The notes: generated from the letters alone by a model not told the origin. Counted from the stretch's first letter, positions 46,103 to 57,314 are shown. The stretch: DNA of 64,000 nt from Spartinivicinus poritis (GCF_028858535.1 NZ_JAPMOU010000014.1:1-64000), one strand, 5' to 3'. Translations and numbers: made by a program.

Positions 46103-47467
46103 TTGGACACTAAAATGATTACATCGGACCAGCTAAGAATAGTGATTGGTTTAGGTAAAACCGGCTATTCTTGTGCCCGTTTTCTAGCTGAGCAAGGTCA
46201 TCGAGTAATGGTGGTCGACTCACGACAGTCGCCGCCTTACCTGCCACAATTGCAACAGGATTTTCCAGAATTGCCCATCAAATTGGGTGTATTTGATAGT
46301 AATCTGTTAAAACAAGCTTCAGAGCTAATTGTTAGCCCGGGCATTGCGCTGGCTGAACCGGCGATTGCTGAAGCGATAGCTTCAGGGGTGCCTGCAATAG
46401 GTGATATTGAACTGTTTGCTCGTGCCATAGATAACACGCCTGTCATAGCAATTACTGGCTCTAATGGTAAAAGTACAGTCACTACTTTAGTTGGTGAAAT
46501 AGCGCAGGCAGTGGGTATTAAAGTAGCGGTTGGCGGTAATATTGGGCGGCCGGTACTGGAGTTATTAACTGAAAAAGCAGATTTATATGTACTTGAACTG
46601 TCGAGTTTTCAGTTAGAAACCACTTATTCATTACGGCCAGCGGTGGCTTGTATTTTAAATATCAGCCCAGACCATATGGATCGCTATGCTGACTTAACTG
46701 CTTACCATCAAGCGAAACAGCGAATTTATCGAGGTACACAAAGTGTGGTGTTTAATCGCCAAGATGCTTTAACTCAACCCCTGGTTCCAAGTAGTGTACC
46801 TCAAGTGTCGTTTGGGCTGAATGAGCCGGACTTGAAACATTTTGGCTGTCGCCAGTCAAACAATACTATACAACTGTCGTATGGACTAGAAGAGTGGCTG
46901 AATAGCCAGCAGTTATTAATTAAAGGTAGTCATAACCAAGCGAATGTACTGGCTGCGCTGGCAATTGGTCAGCAATTACACTGGCCAAAAGCTGCTATGT
47001 TGGAAGCTATACAACAGTTTAAAGGTTTACCTCATCGGTGTGAGTGGGTTACTGAATATAATCAGATCACTTTTATTAATGATACTAAAGCGACCAATGT
47101 AGGTGCTGCGAAAGCTTCAATAGAGGGGTTAGGTGAGCAGCTAACAGGAAAAATTATTTTATTGGCTGGGGGGGATGGCAAAGGTGCTGATTTTAGTGAG
47201 TTGAAACCTGCCATTGCAAAGTACGTGAAATGCTTATTGACCTACGGTGAAGATGGTGAACGCTTAGCTGCTGAAGTAGCAGGAGCTGCTTTTCAAGAAC
47301 CGGTTACTGATCTGGTTGAAGCTGTCAGGCAAGCGTTTCATTATGCTGAGCCTGGTGATTTAGTGTTATTAGCACCGGCGTGTGCCAGCTTTGATATGTT
47401 TTTAAACTTTGAACAGCGTGGAGAGGTTTTTAAAAAAGAAGTCATGAGGTTGGTTGATGCTCAGTAA
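46103..47467 (+). CDS. murD: UDP-MurNAc-L-Ala-D-Glu ligase MurD
   Basis: A 454-residue ligase adding D-glutamate. N-terminal Rossmann-like IVIGLGKTGYSCARFL, ATP-binding ITGSNGKSTVTTL, LELSSFQLE, NISPDHMDRY, FINDTKATNVGAAKASI, LLAGGDGKGADF and LLAPACASFDMF. The favoured start is TTG 46103, with GAGGA five bases upstream; ATG 46115 has its ribosome site too far away (17 bases). It overlaps ftsW by 11 bases. Confidence 0.95.
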   Translation: MDTKMITSDQLRIVIGLGKTGYSCARFLAEQGHRVMVVDSRQSPPYLPQLQQDFPELPIKLGVFDSNLLKQASELIVSPGIALAEPAIAEAIASGVPAIGDIELFARAIDNTPVIAITGSNGKSTVTTLVGEIAQAVGIKVAVGGNIGRPVLELLTEKADLYVLELSSFQLETTYSLRPAVACILNISPDHMDRYADLTAYHQAKQRIYRGTQSVVFNRQDALTQPLVPSSVPQVSFGLNEPDLKHFGCRQSNNTIQLSYGLEEWLNSQQLLIKGSHNQANVLAALAIGQQLHWPKAAMLEAIQQFKGLPHRCEWVTEYNQITFINDTKATNVGAAKASIEGLGEQLTGKIILLAGGDGKGADFSELKPAIAKYVKCLLTYGEDGERLAAEVAGAAFQEPVTDLVEAVRQAFHYAEPGDLVLLAPACASFDMFLNFEQRGEVFKKEVMRLVDAQ

Positions 47468-48620
47468 ATCGCTGAATAACTCACCTGTTGATCTAGCACT
47501 GCTGTTAATTGCAGTTATGCTGTTAGCGCTGGGCTTGGTCATGGTGACATCTGCATCAATTGAAGTGGCTGCATCTCAATATAAAGACCCGCTGTTTCAT
47601 TTTTACCGACAATTGACTTATTTATTAATCAGTTTATTGTTGGCCAGCTGCATATTTATGGTGCCGATGAATAGCTGGCTTAGGTTTGGTCCTGCTTTAC
47701 TTTTTGCGGCAATGGGACTGTTAATTGCCGTGCTGCTGATTGGCCGTGAAATTAACGGTAGTGTGCGCTGGATTAGTTTAGGGCTTTTTAACTTACAAGC
47801 CTCTGAGCTCGCTAAATTATTTTTTATTGTTTATTTGGCAGGCTACTCTGTCAGGCAACAAGAAGCAGTGCAAAACACCTGGTTAGGGCTTATTAAACCT
47901 ATGGGGTTGTTATCTATCGCTACCTTTTTACTGCTACTTGAGCCTGATTTTGGTGCAGTAGTTGTATTGATGAGTACAGCTATTGGCATGTTATTTATGG
48001 CTGGGGTTAAGTTGTGGCGATTTTCTATTTTAATTTTGGTTTGTGCGGGTGCGGCAGCAGCAATAGCGGTATCACAACCTTATCGGATGGCTAGGCTAAC
48101 CACTTATATTGATCCATGGAGTCATCAGTTTGATAGTGGTTATCAACTTACGCAGGCATTAATTGCATTTGGCCGTGGCGAATGGTTTGGCGTTGGATTA
48201 GGAAACAGTATCCAAAAATCGTTTTATTTACCGGAAGCTCATACTGACTTCGTGTTTGCAGTATTGGCTGAAGAAACGGGGTTGGTAGGCGCTTTACTTG
48301 TTATTAGTTTATTGATCGGTCTAACCCTACGTTCACTGTTTATTGGTTTGCAAGCACAACAACGTGGCCTGACTTTTTCTGGGTATTTAGCTTATGGCAT
48401 TGGCTTATTATTTGGTATGCAGTCATTGATTAATATTGGTGTAAATACAGGGCTGTTGCCCACTAAAGGGCTAACATTACCTTTTTTAAGTTATGGTGGC
48501 AGTAGCTTAATTGTTAACTGTCTTGCGTTAGCCGTTTTATTTCGTATTGGCTATGAATCTAGGCTTGTTGCGAGTAAACCCTCTCCTAAAAAGCGTAAAA
48601 AAGGGAGGGCCAGTAAATGA
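47457..48620 (+). CDS. ftsW: Septal peptidoglycan polymerase FtsW
   Basis: A 387-residue SEDS-family glycosyltransferase with about ten TM helices that polymerises lipid II at the septum with FtsI. SEDS hallmarks: GREINGSVRWISLG, LQASELAKL, LEPDFGAVVVL, the catalytic-loop AHTDFVFAVLAEETGL and the C-terminal GLLPTKGLTLPFLSYGGSS. ATG 47457 is preferred because GAGG lies seven bases upstream. The basic tail [12 protein letters not shown] is cytoplasmic. Overlaps murG by four bases. Confidence 0.97.
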   Translation: MLSKSLNNSPVDLALLLIAVMLLALGLVMVTSASIEVAASQYKDPLFHFYRQLTYLLISLLLASCIFMVPMNSWLRFGPALLFAAMGLLIAVLLIGREINGSVRWISLGLFNLQASELAKLFFIVYLAGYSVRQQEAVQNTWLGLIKPMGLLSIATFLLLLEPDFGAVVVLMSTAIGMLFMAGVKLWRFSILILVCAGAAAAIAVSQPYRMARLTTYIDPWSHQFDSGYQLTQALIAFGRGEWFGVGLGNSIQKSFYLPEAHTDFVFAVLAEETGLVGALLVISLLIGLTLRSLFIGLQAQQRGLTFSGYLAYGIGLLFGMQSLINIGVNTGLLPTKGLTLPFLSYGGSSLIVNCLALAVLFRIGYESRLVASKPSPKKRKKGRASK

Positions 48621-49705
48621 GTCAACTGCAAAATAAGGGTACAGTTGTTGTGATGGCTGGCGGTACAGGTGGACATATTTTCCCTGCTTTAGCAACAGCC
48701 AACTTATTTAGAGATAGAGGCTATCAAGTCCATTGGCTAGGTACCGAAAATAGTATGGAAGCGGAGTTGATCCCTAAATACGATTTACCAATCAGCTTGA
48801 TTCCTATAAAAGGCGTTCGTGGTAAAGGTGTAATGGGATTGATTAAGGCACCAATACGTTTAATACGCTCTATTTGGCAGGCAAGAAAATTATTTAAACA
48901 GTTAAAGCCCGTTTGTGTTTTAGGAATGGGTGGTTTTGTTACGGGGCCTGGTGGCGTCGCAGCAAAACTGTTGGGCATACCGTTAGTGATTCATGAACAG
49001 AATGCCATTCCTGGCTTAACTAATCAGTTGTTGGCTAAGGTGGCAAACCGGGTGTTGGAAGCATTTCCAGGTACTTTCCAAAGCCAGCAAAAAGTATTTT
49101 GTACCGGAAACCCCGTTCGCTCAGAAATTGTTAATGTTGATACTTCTAAGCAATCACGGCCGCCACTTAAATTATTAGTGGTTGGAGGAAGCCTAGGAGC
49201 TAAAGCGATCAATGATATTATGCCTACTGTGGTAAAAAGCTGTATTAAACAAGGGGTTTCTCTTGAGCTGTGGCATCAGACAGGTAAACAGCACTTTACT
49301 GAAGTTAAAACCGCTTATCAGGCTGAGGATTTTCCTAATATTAAGGTTGAACCTTTTATTGCTGATATGGCAGCGGCTTATCAGTGGGCGGATATTGTTT
49401 TATGTAGAGCTGGGGCACTCACCATTTCTGAATTAGCCAGTGCAGGAGTACCCGCGTTATTAGTGCCTTACCCATTTGCAGTTGATGACCACCAGACGAA
49501 AAATGCTGAATTTTTAGTACGCAATGAAGCAGCGCTATTAATACCACAGTCAATGCTAACGGCTGAAAAACTGGTAGATATGTTAATTGATTTTTCAAAA
49601 TCCCCTGAAAAACTTGTTGCAATGGCAACTAATGCCCACCAGCTTGCTGAACCTGCAGCTACCGACAAAGTTGTTCAGCACTGCTTGGAGATAAGTTATG
49701 GCTAA
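48617..49705 (+). CDS. murG: Lipid II synthase MurG
   Basis: A 362-residue peripheral inner-membrane GT-B glycosyltransferase that adds GlcNAc to lipid I. N-terminal [57 protein letters not shown] and the donor-site [24 protein letters not shown] (quoted in part) identify it. Overlaps ftsW by 4 and murC by 8 bases. Confidence 0.97.
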   Translation: MSQLQNKGTVVVMAGGTGGHIFPALATANLFRDRGYQVHWLGTENSMEAELIPKYDLPISLIPIKGVRGKGVMGLIKAPIRLIRSIWQARKLFKQLKPVCVLGMGGFVTGPGGVAAKLLGIPLVIHEQNAIPGLTNQLLAKVANRVLEAFPGTFQSQQKVFCTGNPVRSEIVNVDTSKQSRPPLKLLVVGGSLGAKAINDIMPTVVKSCIKQGVSLELWHQTGKQHFTEVKTAYQAEDFPNIKVEPFIADMAAAYQWADIVLCRAGALTISELASAGVPALLVPYPFAVDDHQTKNAEFLVRNEAALLIPQSMLTAEKLVDMLIDFSKSPEKLVAMATNAHQLAEPAATDKVVQHCLEISYG

Positions 49706-51161
49706 CCATACACAACAGTTATCGACTACTTTTGAAGTGCCGGAAATGCGTCGAGTGCGCCGAATTCACTTTGTTGGAATTGGTGGCGCAGGGATGTGTG
49801 GCATTGCTGAAGTGCTATTAAATCAGGGGTATGAGATCAGTGGTTCTGACATAAAAGCATCGGCAGTCACTGACCGGTTAGCCTCTTTGGGCGTAATAAT
49901 TTGTATCGGCCATCGTTCTGAACATGTAGAAAATGCGAGTGTAGTAGTGGTTTCTACAGCGGTAGCAGATGACAATCCGGAAGTGTTAGCAGCTCAAAAG
50001 CAGCGTATTCCTGTTGTGCCTAGGGCAGAAATGTTGGCAGAGCTAATGCGCTATCGACATGGCATTGCTATAGCAGGTACCCATGGTAAAACCACCACTA
50101 CCAGTTTGATGGCCTCTGTGTTGGCTCAGGGTGGTTTTGATCCTACTTTTATTATTGGTGGAAAATTAAACTCTGCAGGCACAAATGCTAAATTAGGGGG
50201 CAGTCGTTACTTGGTGGCTGAAGCAGATGAAAGCGATGCATCTTTTTTACATTTGCAGCCTATGATTACAGTGGTTACCAATATTGATGCTGATCATATG
50301 GCAACCTATGAAGGGGATTTTGAAAAGCTCAAACAAACCTTTATTGATTTTCTACATCACTTGCCGTTTTATGGGTTAGCTGTGTTATGTGTTGATGACC
50401 CTGTGGTAAGAGAAATTTTACCCCAGGTTAAGCGACCTATTGTCACCTATGGCCTGACGGAAGATGCTGATTACTGGGCTGATAATATTCAGCAGCAAGC
50501 AACACAGACCACTTTCTCTGTTCATTGTGCTGGTGAAGAAACACCATTTGAAATTACCCTTAATATGCCTGGCAATCATAATGTTTTAAATGCTTTGGCA
50601 ACAATTGCTATAGCTAAAGATGAAGGTATAGCGAATCAAGACATTATTACTGCATTGGTGAACTTTCAGGGAGTGGGGCGTCGCTTCCAGGTTTATGGTG
50701 AGTTTGAAACAGGTGTCGGTCAGGCAATGTTGGTAGATGATTATGGTCATCACCCACGAGAGGTTGAAGCAACAATTAATGCAATTCGACAAGGCTGGCC
50801 TGATAAAAGATTGGTGATGATTTATCAACCACACCGCTATAGTCGAACCCGTGATCTTTATGAAGACTTTGTTGATGTGCTATCAGAAGTCGATGTTTTA
50901 CTGTTAATGGAAGTCTATCCAGCGGGTGAAAAGCCTATAAAAGGGGCGGATGGGCCAAGCTTATGTCGCAGTATTCGTCAACGAGGCAAACTGGAGCCTA
51001 TTTATGTAAAGCGAGACGCAGATATTACCAGTGTGCTGAGGGATGTTATTCAAGATGGAGATTTATTAATCACTCAGGGAGCAGGTGATATCGGTGGGCT
51101 TGCAAGCTATTTAGCAGAAATTAACTGCTGCTTTGTCAAAGATCAAAAAGGTGATGCATGA
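49698..51161 (+). CDS. murC: UDP-N-acetylmuramate-L-alanine ligase MurC
   Basis: A 487-residue ligase for the first peptide-stem step. N-terminal [23 protein letters not shown]-binding [12 protein letters not shown] with K131, [44 protein letters not shown] and [12 protein letters not shown]. Typical length (E. coli 491). Overlaps ddl by four bases. Confidence 0.97.
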   Translation: MANHTQQLSTTFEVPEMRRVRRIHFVGIGGAGMCGIAEVLLNQGYEISGSDIKASAVTDRLASLGVIICIGHRSEHVENASVVVVSTAVADDNPEVLAAQKQRIPVVPRAEMLAELMRYRHGIAIAGTHGKTTTTSLMASVLAQGGFDPTFIIGGKLNSAGTNAKLGGSRYLVAEADESDASFLHLQPMITVVTNIDADHMATYEGDFEKLKQTFIDFLHHLPFYGLAVLCVDDPVVREILPQVKRPIVTYGLTEDADYWADNIQQQATQTTFSVHCAGEETPFEITLNMPGNHNVLNALATIAIAKDEGIANQDIITALVNFQGVGRRFQVYGEFETGVGQAMLVDDYGHHPREVEATINAIRQGWPDKRLVMIYQPHRYSRTRDLYEDFVDVLSEVDVLLLMEVYPAGEKPIKGADGPSLCRSIRQRGKLEPIYVKRDADITSVLRDVIQDGDLLITQGAGDIGGLASYLAEINCCFVKDQKGDA

Positions 51162-52069
51162 GTAATCAGTTTGGACATGTAGCAGTACTTTATGGTGGTT
51201 TGTCTGCGGAGCGTGAAGTTTCACTGAAAAGTGGCCAGGAAATTTATCAAGCATTAATCAAGGAAGGGGTTAACGCTTCATTGATTGATGTGGGGAAAAA
51301 TATTATTCAACAGTTGCAGGATGCAAAGCCCATTGATATTGCTTTTATTGCTTTACATGGCCGAGGTGGCGAGGATGGCACTTTACAAGCACTGCTGGAA
51401 TTTATGGAGATTCCCTATACAGGTAGTGGTGTAATGGCTTCAGCATTAGCTATGGATAAATACCGGTCGAAACTACTTTGGCAAGGTTTAGGTTTGCCAA
51501 CACCAGTATTTCAGCTGTTTCAAAAAAGCCAGCAAACAACGGAGTTGTCACCTAAAGTTGCATTTCCTTGTGTTCTAAAGCCTGCTAAAGAAGGCTCTAG
51601 TATTGGAATTACTAAAGTGAATACGGCTGAAGAATTTTCAGCTGCTTTAACTACTGCGCTACAGTTTGATGATGATGTTTTAGCAGAGCCCTGGATAACA
51701 GGTGCAGAATTTACGGTTGCCATTTTAAATGAGCAGGCACTGTCACCAATTGAATTAAAAACTGATCGAACATTTTATGACTACGAAGCCAAATATATTG
51801 CTAACGATACACAATATATTTGCCCCTGTAATTTATCATCTAGAAAACAACATGAGCTGAAAAAACTGGCGTTAGAGGCTTTTGAAAGTTTAGGGTGTGA
51901 TGGGTGGGGACGTGTAGATGTTATGCAAGATCAAGCAGGTGATTTTTGGGTTTTAGAAGTAAACACTGTACCAGGTATGACTGATCATAGTTTGGTGCCA
52001 ATGGCTGCTAAAGAGGAAGGCTATAGTTTTTCGAAATTAGTGTTAGAAATCCTGGCCACAGCGCAATAG
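51158..52069 (+). CDS. ddl: D-alanine-D-alanine ligase (DdlB type)
   Basis: A 303-residue ATP-grasp enzyme making D-Ala-D-Ala for MurF. N-terminal [60 protein letters not shown], the omega-loop and [15 protein letters not shown]. Length and position (between murC and ftsQ) match the DdlB paralogue of E. coli. Co-translated with murC. Confidence 0.96.
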   Translation: MSNQFGHVAVLYGGLSAEREVSLKSGQEIYQALIKEGVNASLIDVGKNIIQQLQDAKPIDIAFIALHGRGGEDGTLQALLEFMEIPYTGSGVMASALAMDKYRSKLLWQGLGLPTPVFQLFQKSQQTTELSPKVAFPCVLKPAKEGSSIGITKVNTAEEFSAALTTALQFDDDVLAEPWITGAEFTVAILNEQALSPIELKTDRTFYDYEAKYIANDTQYICPCNLSSRKQHELKKLALEAFESLGCDGWGRVDVMQDQAGDFWVLEVNTVPGMTDHSLVPMAAKEEGYSFSKLVLEILATAQ

Positions 52070-52083
52070 ATTCATAGGCAATA

Positions 52084-52896
52084 ATGATGTACCCTGTGCG
52101 GTTACGCGACAATAACGGTATAAATCGTAAACAAGTCAAACGTCGAGGAGCAAGTAAAAAAAAGCAAACACAAAAAAAGTCAATAAAATGGGGCAGGTTG
52201 CTTGGGAGCTTTCTAAAATTATCTTTAGTGGCTTGTTTTGTTGGTGTAAGCGTCTGGTGCTGGCCAAAACTGACTGACTATTTTAACCAGCCAGTAAAGC
52301 GAGTACAGGTTGAAGGTCAGTTTGTTGCATTAAAAAAAGCAAGTGTGCAGCAGCTAGTAGTGCCTTACCTAAGCAGTCGTTTTTTTAATATTGACTTAAC
52401 TGGCTTGCAAACAGATTTAGTGAAAATACCCTGGGTTGAGTCTGTGGCTTTACGACGAGTGTGGCCAGACCAAATTCAGGTAAAAATAGTTGAACATATA
52501 GCAGTTGCACGCTGGAATGATGATGAACTGTTAAGTAACAAAGGAAGCCGGTTTAAGCCTGAAAAGTTGACAGGGTTAAAAAGCTTACCAAAGTTAACAG
52601 GGCCTGTCGGAACAGAACAGCAGGTTATGGCTCAATATCATAAAATAGCGCAACTTATTCGCCCATTAGGGATGTCAATTAAGCAGCTAAATGTCAGCTC
52701 AAGAGGGGCTCTGGTATTTGTAACGGATCATTTTCGTGTGCTGGTTGGCAGGGACGATGTGGTTAAGAAAATACAGCGGTTTGTTAAAGTCTACAAAGCG
52801 CAGCTAGTAGGAAAAAAGGAGCTAATTAAATCAGTTGATGTACGTTATAGCAGCGGCGTAGCAGTGACGTGGAATGCTAGTGAGTTAAAAAGCTAA
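52084..52896 (+). CDS. ftsQ: Cell-division protein FtsQ
   Basis: A 270-residue bitopic divisome protein: a Lys/Arg-rich cytoplasmic end (residues 15-35), one TM (about 40-62), POTRA domain (VKRVQVEGQFVALKKASVQQL) and the beta domain with LRRVWPDQIQVKIVEHIAVARW. It recruits FtsL/FtsB to the septum. Fourteen bases separate it from ddl. Two adjacent ATGs make the first residue uncertain. An unusual 178-base gap precedes ftsA. Confidence 0.94.
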   Translation: MMYPVRLRDNNGINRKQVKRRGASKKKQTQKKSIKWGRLLGSFLKLSLVACFVGVSVWCWPKLTDYFNQPVKRVQVEGQFVALKKASVQQLVVPYLSSRFFNIDLTGLQTDLVKIPWVESVALRRVWPDQIQVKIVEHIAVARWNDDELLSNKGSRFKPEKLTGLKSLPKLTGPVGTEQQVMAQYHKIAQLIRPLGMSIKQLNVSSRGALVFVTDHFRVLVGRDDVVKKIQRFVKVYKAQLVGKKELIKSVDVRYSSGVAVTWNASELKS

Positions 52897-53074
52897 TGCT
52901 ATTACAGGCAGCCAGTGATTTGAAAAGCAGCAATTCTGGAGTGCTGCTGCAAGGAAAAGAGTTGCAAGGGTATAAACAAGTATGGGGTGTAAATTTTATA
53001 TACCAATCGCGTATAGATAAGAAAGCGCAAAGGTATTACTTCACTTGAAGTGTAATGGGTAGGAAGGTTTTCGA

Positions 53075-54313
53075 ATGGCAACGTCTCAAGACGGAAAAAT
53101 GATAGTCGGTCTAGACATTGGTACATCTAAAGTAGTCGCTATAGTGGGCGAAGTGGCTGATGATGGTACGTTAAAAGTGGTCGGCATTGGTGCTCATCCA
53201 TCACGTGGGTTGAAAAAAGGCGTTGTTGTAAATATCGAGTCTACTGTTCAGTCAATTCAGAGAGCGATAGAAGAAGCTGAATTAATGGCTGGCTGTCAGA
53301 TTCACTCGGTATATGCTGGTATTGCCGGTAGCCACATTAATAGTTTGAATTCCCATGGTATTGTGGCCATTCGAGATCGAGAAGTCTCCCCAGCTGATGT
53401 CGATCGGGTGATTGATGCAGCCCAGGCGGTAGCTATTCCTGCGGATCAGAAAATTCTACATATTTTGCCTCAAGAATATGTAGTGGATACCCAGGAGGGT
53501 GTTAAAGAGCCACTGGGTATGTCAGGGGTCCGATTGGAAGCAAAGGTTCATCTGGTTACCTGTGCAGTGAATGCGGCACAAAATATTGAAAAATGTGTTA
53601 AGCGCTGCAACTTAGAAGTAGAAGATATTATTTTGGAACAGTTAGCATCTAGTTACTCAGTGTTAACTGAAGATGAAAAAGAGCTAGGGGTTTGTCTGGT
53701 TGATATTGGTGGAGGCACTACGGATATTGCTGTATTTACTAGTGGTTCGATTCGGCATACTGAAGTAATTCCTATTGCTGGTGATCAGGTAACCAATGAT
53801 ATTGCAATGGCGCTTCGCACGCCTACGCAGCACGCTGAAGAAATTAAAATTAAATACGCTTGTGCATTGACTCAGTTGGCAAGGGCGGAAGAATTAATAA
53901 AAGTACCTAGTGTAGGTGACCGCCCACCACGGGATTTATCACGGCAAGCACTAGCAGAGGTAGTTGAGCCTCGTTACGAAGAATTATTTACCCTGGTACA
54001 AGGGGCGCTCAGGCGTAGTGGTTTTGAAGAGCTGATTCCTGCAGGCATCGTTCTGACTGGTGGCACCGCAAAAATGGAAGGTGTTGTGGAGTTGGCTGAA
54101 GAAATTTTTCATATGCCCGTTAGGTTAGGCATGCCTACGGATATTAAAGGACTTTCTGATGTGGTAAAAAACCCAATTTTCTCGACAGGTGTCGGGTTGT
54201 TACATTATGGGTTACAACATCAAAAAGAAGGCAGTGTTGCCATGCCTGTAAGATCTGCCGCTAAAGTTAATATCTTTAGCCGGATGAAACATTGGTTTCA
54301 AGGAAACTTTTAA
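53075..54313 (+). CDS. ftsA: Cell-division protein FtsA
   Basis: A 412-residue actin-like ATPase that tethers FtsZ to the membrane. Phosphate-1 VGLDIGTSKVVAIVG, 1C domain with AGIAGSHINSLNSHG, phosphate-2 VDIGGGTTDIAVF, adenosine motif GIVLTGGTAKMEGV, and the C-terminal amphipathic membrane helix FSRMKHWFQGNF. The start has AGGAAGG upstream. Sixty-eight bases separate it from ftsZ. Confidence 0.97.
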   Translation: MATSQDGKMIVGLDIGTSKVVAIVGEVADDGTLKVVGIGAHPSRGLKKGVVVNIESTVQSIQRAIEEAELMAGCQIHSVYAGIAGSHINSLNSHGIVAIRDREVSPADVDRVIDAAQAVAIPADQKILHILPQEYVVDTQEGVKEPLGMSGVRLEAKVHLVTCAVNAAQNIEKCVKRCNLEVEDIILEQLASSYSVLTEDEKELGVCLVDIGGGTTDIAVFTSGSIRHTEVIPIAGDQVTNDIAMALRTPTQHAEEIKIKYACALTQLARAEELIKVPSVGDRPPRDLSRQALAEVVEPRYEELFTLVQGALRRSGFEELIPAGIVLTGGTAKMEGVVELAEEIFHMPVRLGMPTDIKGLSDVVKNPIFSTGVGLLHYGLQHQKEGSVAMPVRSAAKVNIFSRMKHWFQGNF

Positions 54314-54381
54314 CAGGAGTAACGATAACTAATACAAATTAAATTAAGTAGTAGATAGTTGAGAGAAAGGAGAGGGTTATT

Positions 54382-55545
54382 ATGTTTGAGTTGGTTGATA
54401 ATGTGCCGCAAAACGCGGTCATTAAAGTTGTCGGTGTGGGCGGCGGAGGTGGCAATGCTGTCAACCACATGTTAAATAAGCACGTCGATGGCGTTGATTT
54501 TATCTGTGCAAACACAGATGCTCAAGCGTTAAAAAATTTGGCGGCAAAAACCGTTTTGCAATTAGGCACTGGTGTGACTAAAGGGTTAGGTGCAGGTGCT
54601 AATCCTGACGTTGGCCGTGAAGCGGCACTTGAAGATCGCGATCGAATTGCTGAAGTGTTAAATGGCGCTGATATGGTATTTATCACTGCCGGTATGGGTG
54701 GTGGCACAGGTACTGGTGCAGCTCCAGTTGTTGCGCAAGTTGCTAAAGAAATGGGTATTTTAACCGTTGCTGTAGTCACTAGACCCTTCCCTTTTGAAGG
54801 GCGTAAGCGGATGATTGTGGCTGATGAAGGGATTAAAGAATTAGCAGAAAATGTTGATTCTTTAATCACAATTCCTAATGAAAAATTGTTACCTGTATTA
54901 GGAAAAGATGCCAGTTTATTATCAGCATTTAGTGCGGCAAATGATGTATTGCTTGGTGCAGTGCAAGGTATTGCTGATCTAATTATTCGTCCGGGAATGA
55001 TTAACGTCGACTTTGCAGACGTGCGCACAGTAATGTCTGAAATGGGCATGGCAATGATGGGAACAGGTTCTGCGACAGGTTCTAATCGAGCAGTAGAAGC
55101 AGCTGAAGTTGCGATTCGTAGTCCACTTTTAGAGGATGTAAACTTACACGGCGCTCGTGGAATATTGGTTAATATTACAGCAGGATTAGATCTTTCTTTG
55201 GGCGAGTTCTCAGAAGTGGGTAATACTGTAGAGCAGTTTGCTTCAGAAAATGCTACCGTAGTGGTTGGCACCGTAATTGACCCTGATATGTCTGATGAGT
55301 TACGAGTCACCGTGGTAGCAACAGGGTTAGGGGCGAATGATGCAGCTGATGCACCTGTTAAAGTAGTCGATAATACCAAAAGCGATGGTACTTTAGACTA
55401 CAATAAATTAGATCGCCCTACAGTCATGAGAAAACAAGCTGCCGCCGGAACAGGCAACCAAGTTGTCCAGCCGGAACGGACTCGTAATACAGACAATATG
55501 GATTACTTGGATATACCTGCATTTTTAAGAAGGCAAGCTGACTAG
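54382..55545 (+). CDS. ftsZ: Cell-division GTPase FtsZ
   Basis: A 387-residue tubulin-like GTPase that forms the Z ring. VVGVGGGGGNAVNHM near the start, tubulin signature GGGTGTG at 106-112, T7 loop NVDFADVRTVM, and the conserved C-terminal tail DYLDIPAFLRRQAD that binds FtsA and ZipA. It has a strong AGGAGAGGG ribosome site suited to high translation. The linker (about 320-370) is short, which is normal for this group. Confidence 0.98.
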   Translation: MFELVDNVPQNAVIKVVGVGGGGGNAVNHMLNKHVDGVDFICANTDAQALKNLAAKTVLQLGTGVTKGLGAGANPDVGREAALEDRDRIAEVLNGADMVFITAGMGGGTGTGAAPVVAQVAKEMGILTVAVVTRPFPFEGRKRMIVADEGIKELAENVDSLITIPNEKLLPVLGKDASLLSAFSAANDVLLGAVQGIADLIIRPGMINVDFADVRTVMSEMGMAMMGTGSATGSNRAVEAAEVAIRSPLLEDVNLHGARGILVNITAGLDLSLGEFSEVGNTVEQFASENATVVVGTVIDPDMSDELRVTVVATGLGANDAADAPVKVVDNTKSDGTLDYNKLDRPTVMRKQAAAGTGNQVVQPERTRNTDNMDYLDIPAFLRRQAD

Positions 55546-55651
55546 GGTATTAAAAAAGTTCACTTACCATTTGTGTAATGTGCAGCTTTTGATACAATCG
55601 CCGGTCAATTGTTTGCCTTCTGGCAGGATTTGATCAAGACGGCGTACATAT

Positions 55652-56566
55652 ATGATTAGACAAAGAACTTTAAAAAACATTATCCGTGCTACGGGAGTAG
55701 GTCTACATTCGGGAGAAAAAGTCTACTTGACATTGAAGCCAGCTCCTGTAGATACGGGAATCGTTTTTTGTCGGACAGACTTAGATCCGGTTGTAGAAAT
55801 ACCCGCAAAAGCAAGTTTTGTTGGTGACACTACTTTGTGTACATCACTAATGAATAATGATGGCATTAGGGTAGACACTGTTGAGCACTTGCTTTCAGCA
55901 ATGGCAGGCCTCGGCATTGACAATGCCTATGTAGAAGTAAGCTCCCATGAAGTACCTATCATGGATGGCAGTGCAGGGCCTTTTGTTTTCTTAATTCAAT
56001 CCGCAGGGATTGAAGAGCAAAACGCAGCAAAGAAGTTTATTCGAATTAAAAAAGAGGTTACCTATAAAGAAGGTGATAAAGTAGCAACCTTCTTACCATT
56101 TGATGGCTTTAAAGTGACCTTTACTATTGATTTCGATCACCCTGTCTTTAAAGGCAATATCCAAACAGCTTCTGTTGATTTTTCCAGCACCTCTTTCGTA
56201 AAAGAAGTCAGTCGCGCAAGAACTTTTGGTTTTATGCGAGATATTGAATATCTCCGATCTAAAAACTTAGCTCTTGGTGGTAGTGTTGACAATGCGATAG
56301 TTGTTGATGACTACCGAATACTGAATGAAGATGGCTTACGTTATGATGACGAGTTTGTCAGACATAAAATGCTTGATGCCATTGGTGACTTGTACTTACT
56401 AGGTAATAGCTTAATTGGTGAGTATCGTGCGGTTAAATCTGGGCATGCTTTAAATAATAAGGTATTACGTGCCTTGATGGCGCAAGAAGATGCATGGGAA
56501 GTAGTCACGTTTGAAGATCCTGCTGAAGCTCCTATCTCATACATGCGGCCAGTAGCTGCAGTATAA
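55652..56566 (+). CDS. lpxC: UDP-3-O-acyl-GlcNAc deacetylase LpxC
   Basis: A 304-residue zinc-dependent enzyme catalysing the committed step of lipid A synthesis. N-terminal [24 protein letters not shown], zinc ligand His in [54 protein letters not shown] (quoted in part), and the second ligand set in [15 protein letters not shown], with catalytic His in [12 protein letters not shown]. Standard length. The 3' side has no obvious terminator. Confidence 0.98.
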   Translation: MIRQRTLKNIIRATGVGLHSGEKVYLTLKPAPVDTGIVFCRTDLDPVVEIPAKASFVGDTTLCTSLMNNDGIRVDTVEHLLSAMAGLGIDNAYVEVSSHEVPIMDGSAGPFVFLIQSAGIEEQNAAKKFIRIKKEVTYKEGDKVATFLPFDGFKVTFTIDFDHPVFKGNIQTASVDFSSTSFVKEVSRARTFGFMRDIEYLRSKNLALGGSVDNAIVVDDYRILNEDGLRYDDEFVRHKMLDAIGDLYLLGNSLIGEYRAVKSGHALNNKVLRALMAQEDAWEVVTFEDPAEAPISYMRPVAAV

Positions 56567-57314
56567 ATCTTATTAGATAAATCATGTGGGTTATGCTTTC
56601 ACGCATTAAAAAATGTATCTGAAGGCTTTAAACAGGTGATAGCCCATTGATATGTAGTAGACAACACAGGTAGATATGTACTGTACTGATATAAATTAGC
56701 ACTTGCTTTTGTATAAATTTATATATTGGAGGTACTAATCTATTTGTATGTTGTTGGCTAAGGTAGGCAGGATTATTGTATTATAAAAGCTGTATAAGGG
56801 TAAATACTTATTGTATTGTAAGCGTGTGAATATTTTGCTACGTAGGCTCACGAAAACCTAGGTTAAAAAACATGCTTTTAGCATAGTTTAAGTATACAGG
56901 TGGTGTTAGGAGCAGCTTAAAGCTTACCTAAAACTTAATAATGCTAAAAAGATAAATTACTAGTGGTTAAAATTAAAATAACCATGAGTGAGTAAAGCGG
57001 CAAATAATTGCCAGTTCGTGTGCAAGGCTATGTTCTATTTAAGGTGAATAAAGCCAAAACTATTAGACTTGCAATACGGTTAATGTACATACAGATGTAA
57101 CTTGGGGGTTAGTGACTGCAAGTGATAAACAGTTGACACTGCTTTAAATAGCTATGATTACTTGAAAGCTAGTAGCGACGCTCAACTTATTGATGTACTT
57201 GTCTTGTAGTCAGGCAGTATGAACTTAAGTAGTCTATATGTCTTAAGTGAATTATTGTCCAAGGGTGGCTTTTTCTAGAGGTACGCAATCCCCGTGAATT
57301 AAAAGTGCAAGTGA
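56567..57314. other. 748-base gene-free interval lpxC to M23 peptidase
   Basis: Unusually long for this neighbourhood. It is A+T-rich with many stops in all frames. Only small hairpins (for example around 56873-56885) and suboptimal promoter-like hexamers (TTGACA at 57133 with TATGAT only 14 bases away) were seen. In Pseudomonas a small DUF721 gene occupies this slot; no trace of it was recognised. Confidence 0.5.

Noticed and set aside
54522-55379. 285-codon minus-strand frame antisense to ftsZ
   Set aside because: Long because of ftsZ codon bias; no ribosome site, no known domain.
57133-57158. TTGACA followed by TATGAT as a promoter for the M23 gene
   Set aside because: Spacer is only 14 bases, too short for a normal sigma-70 promoter.
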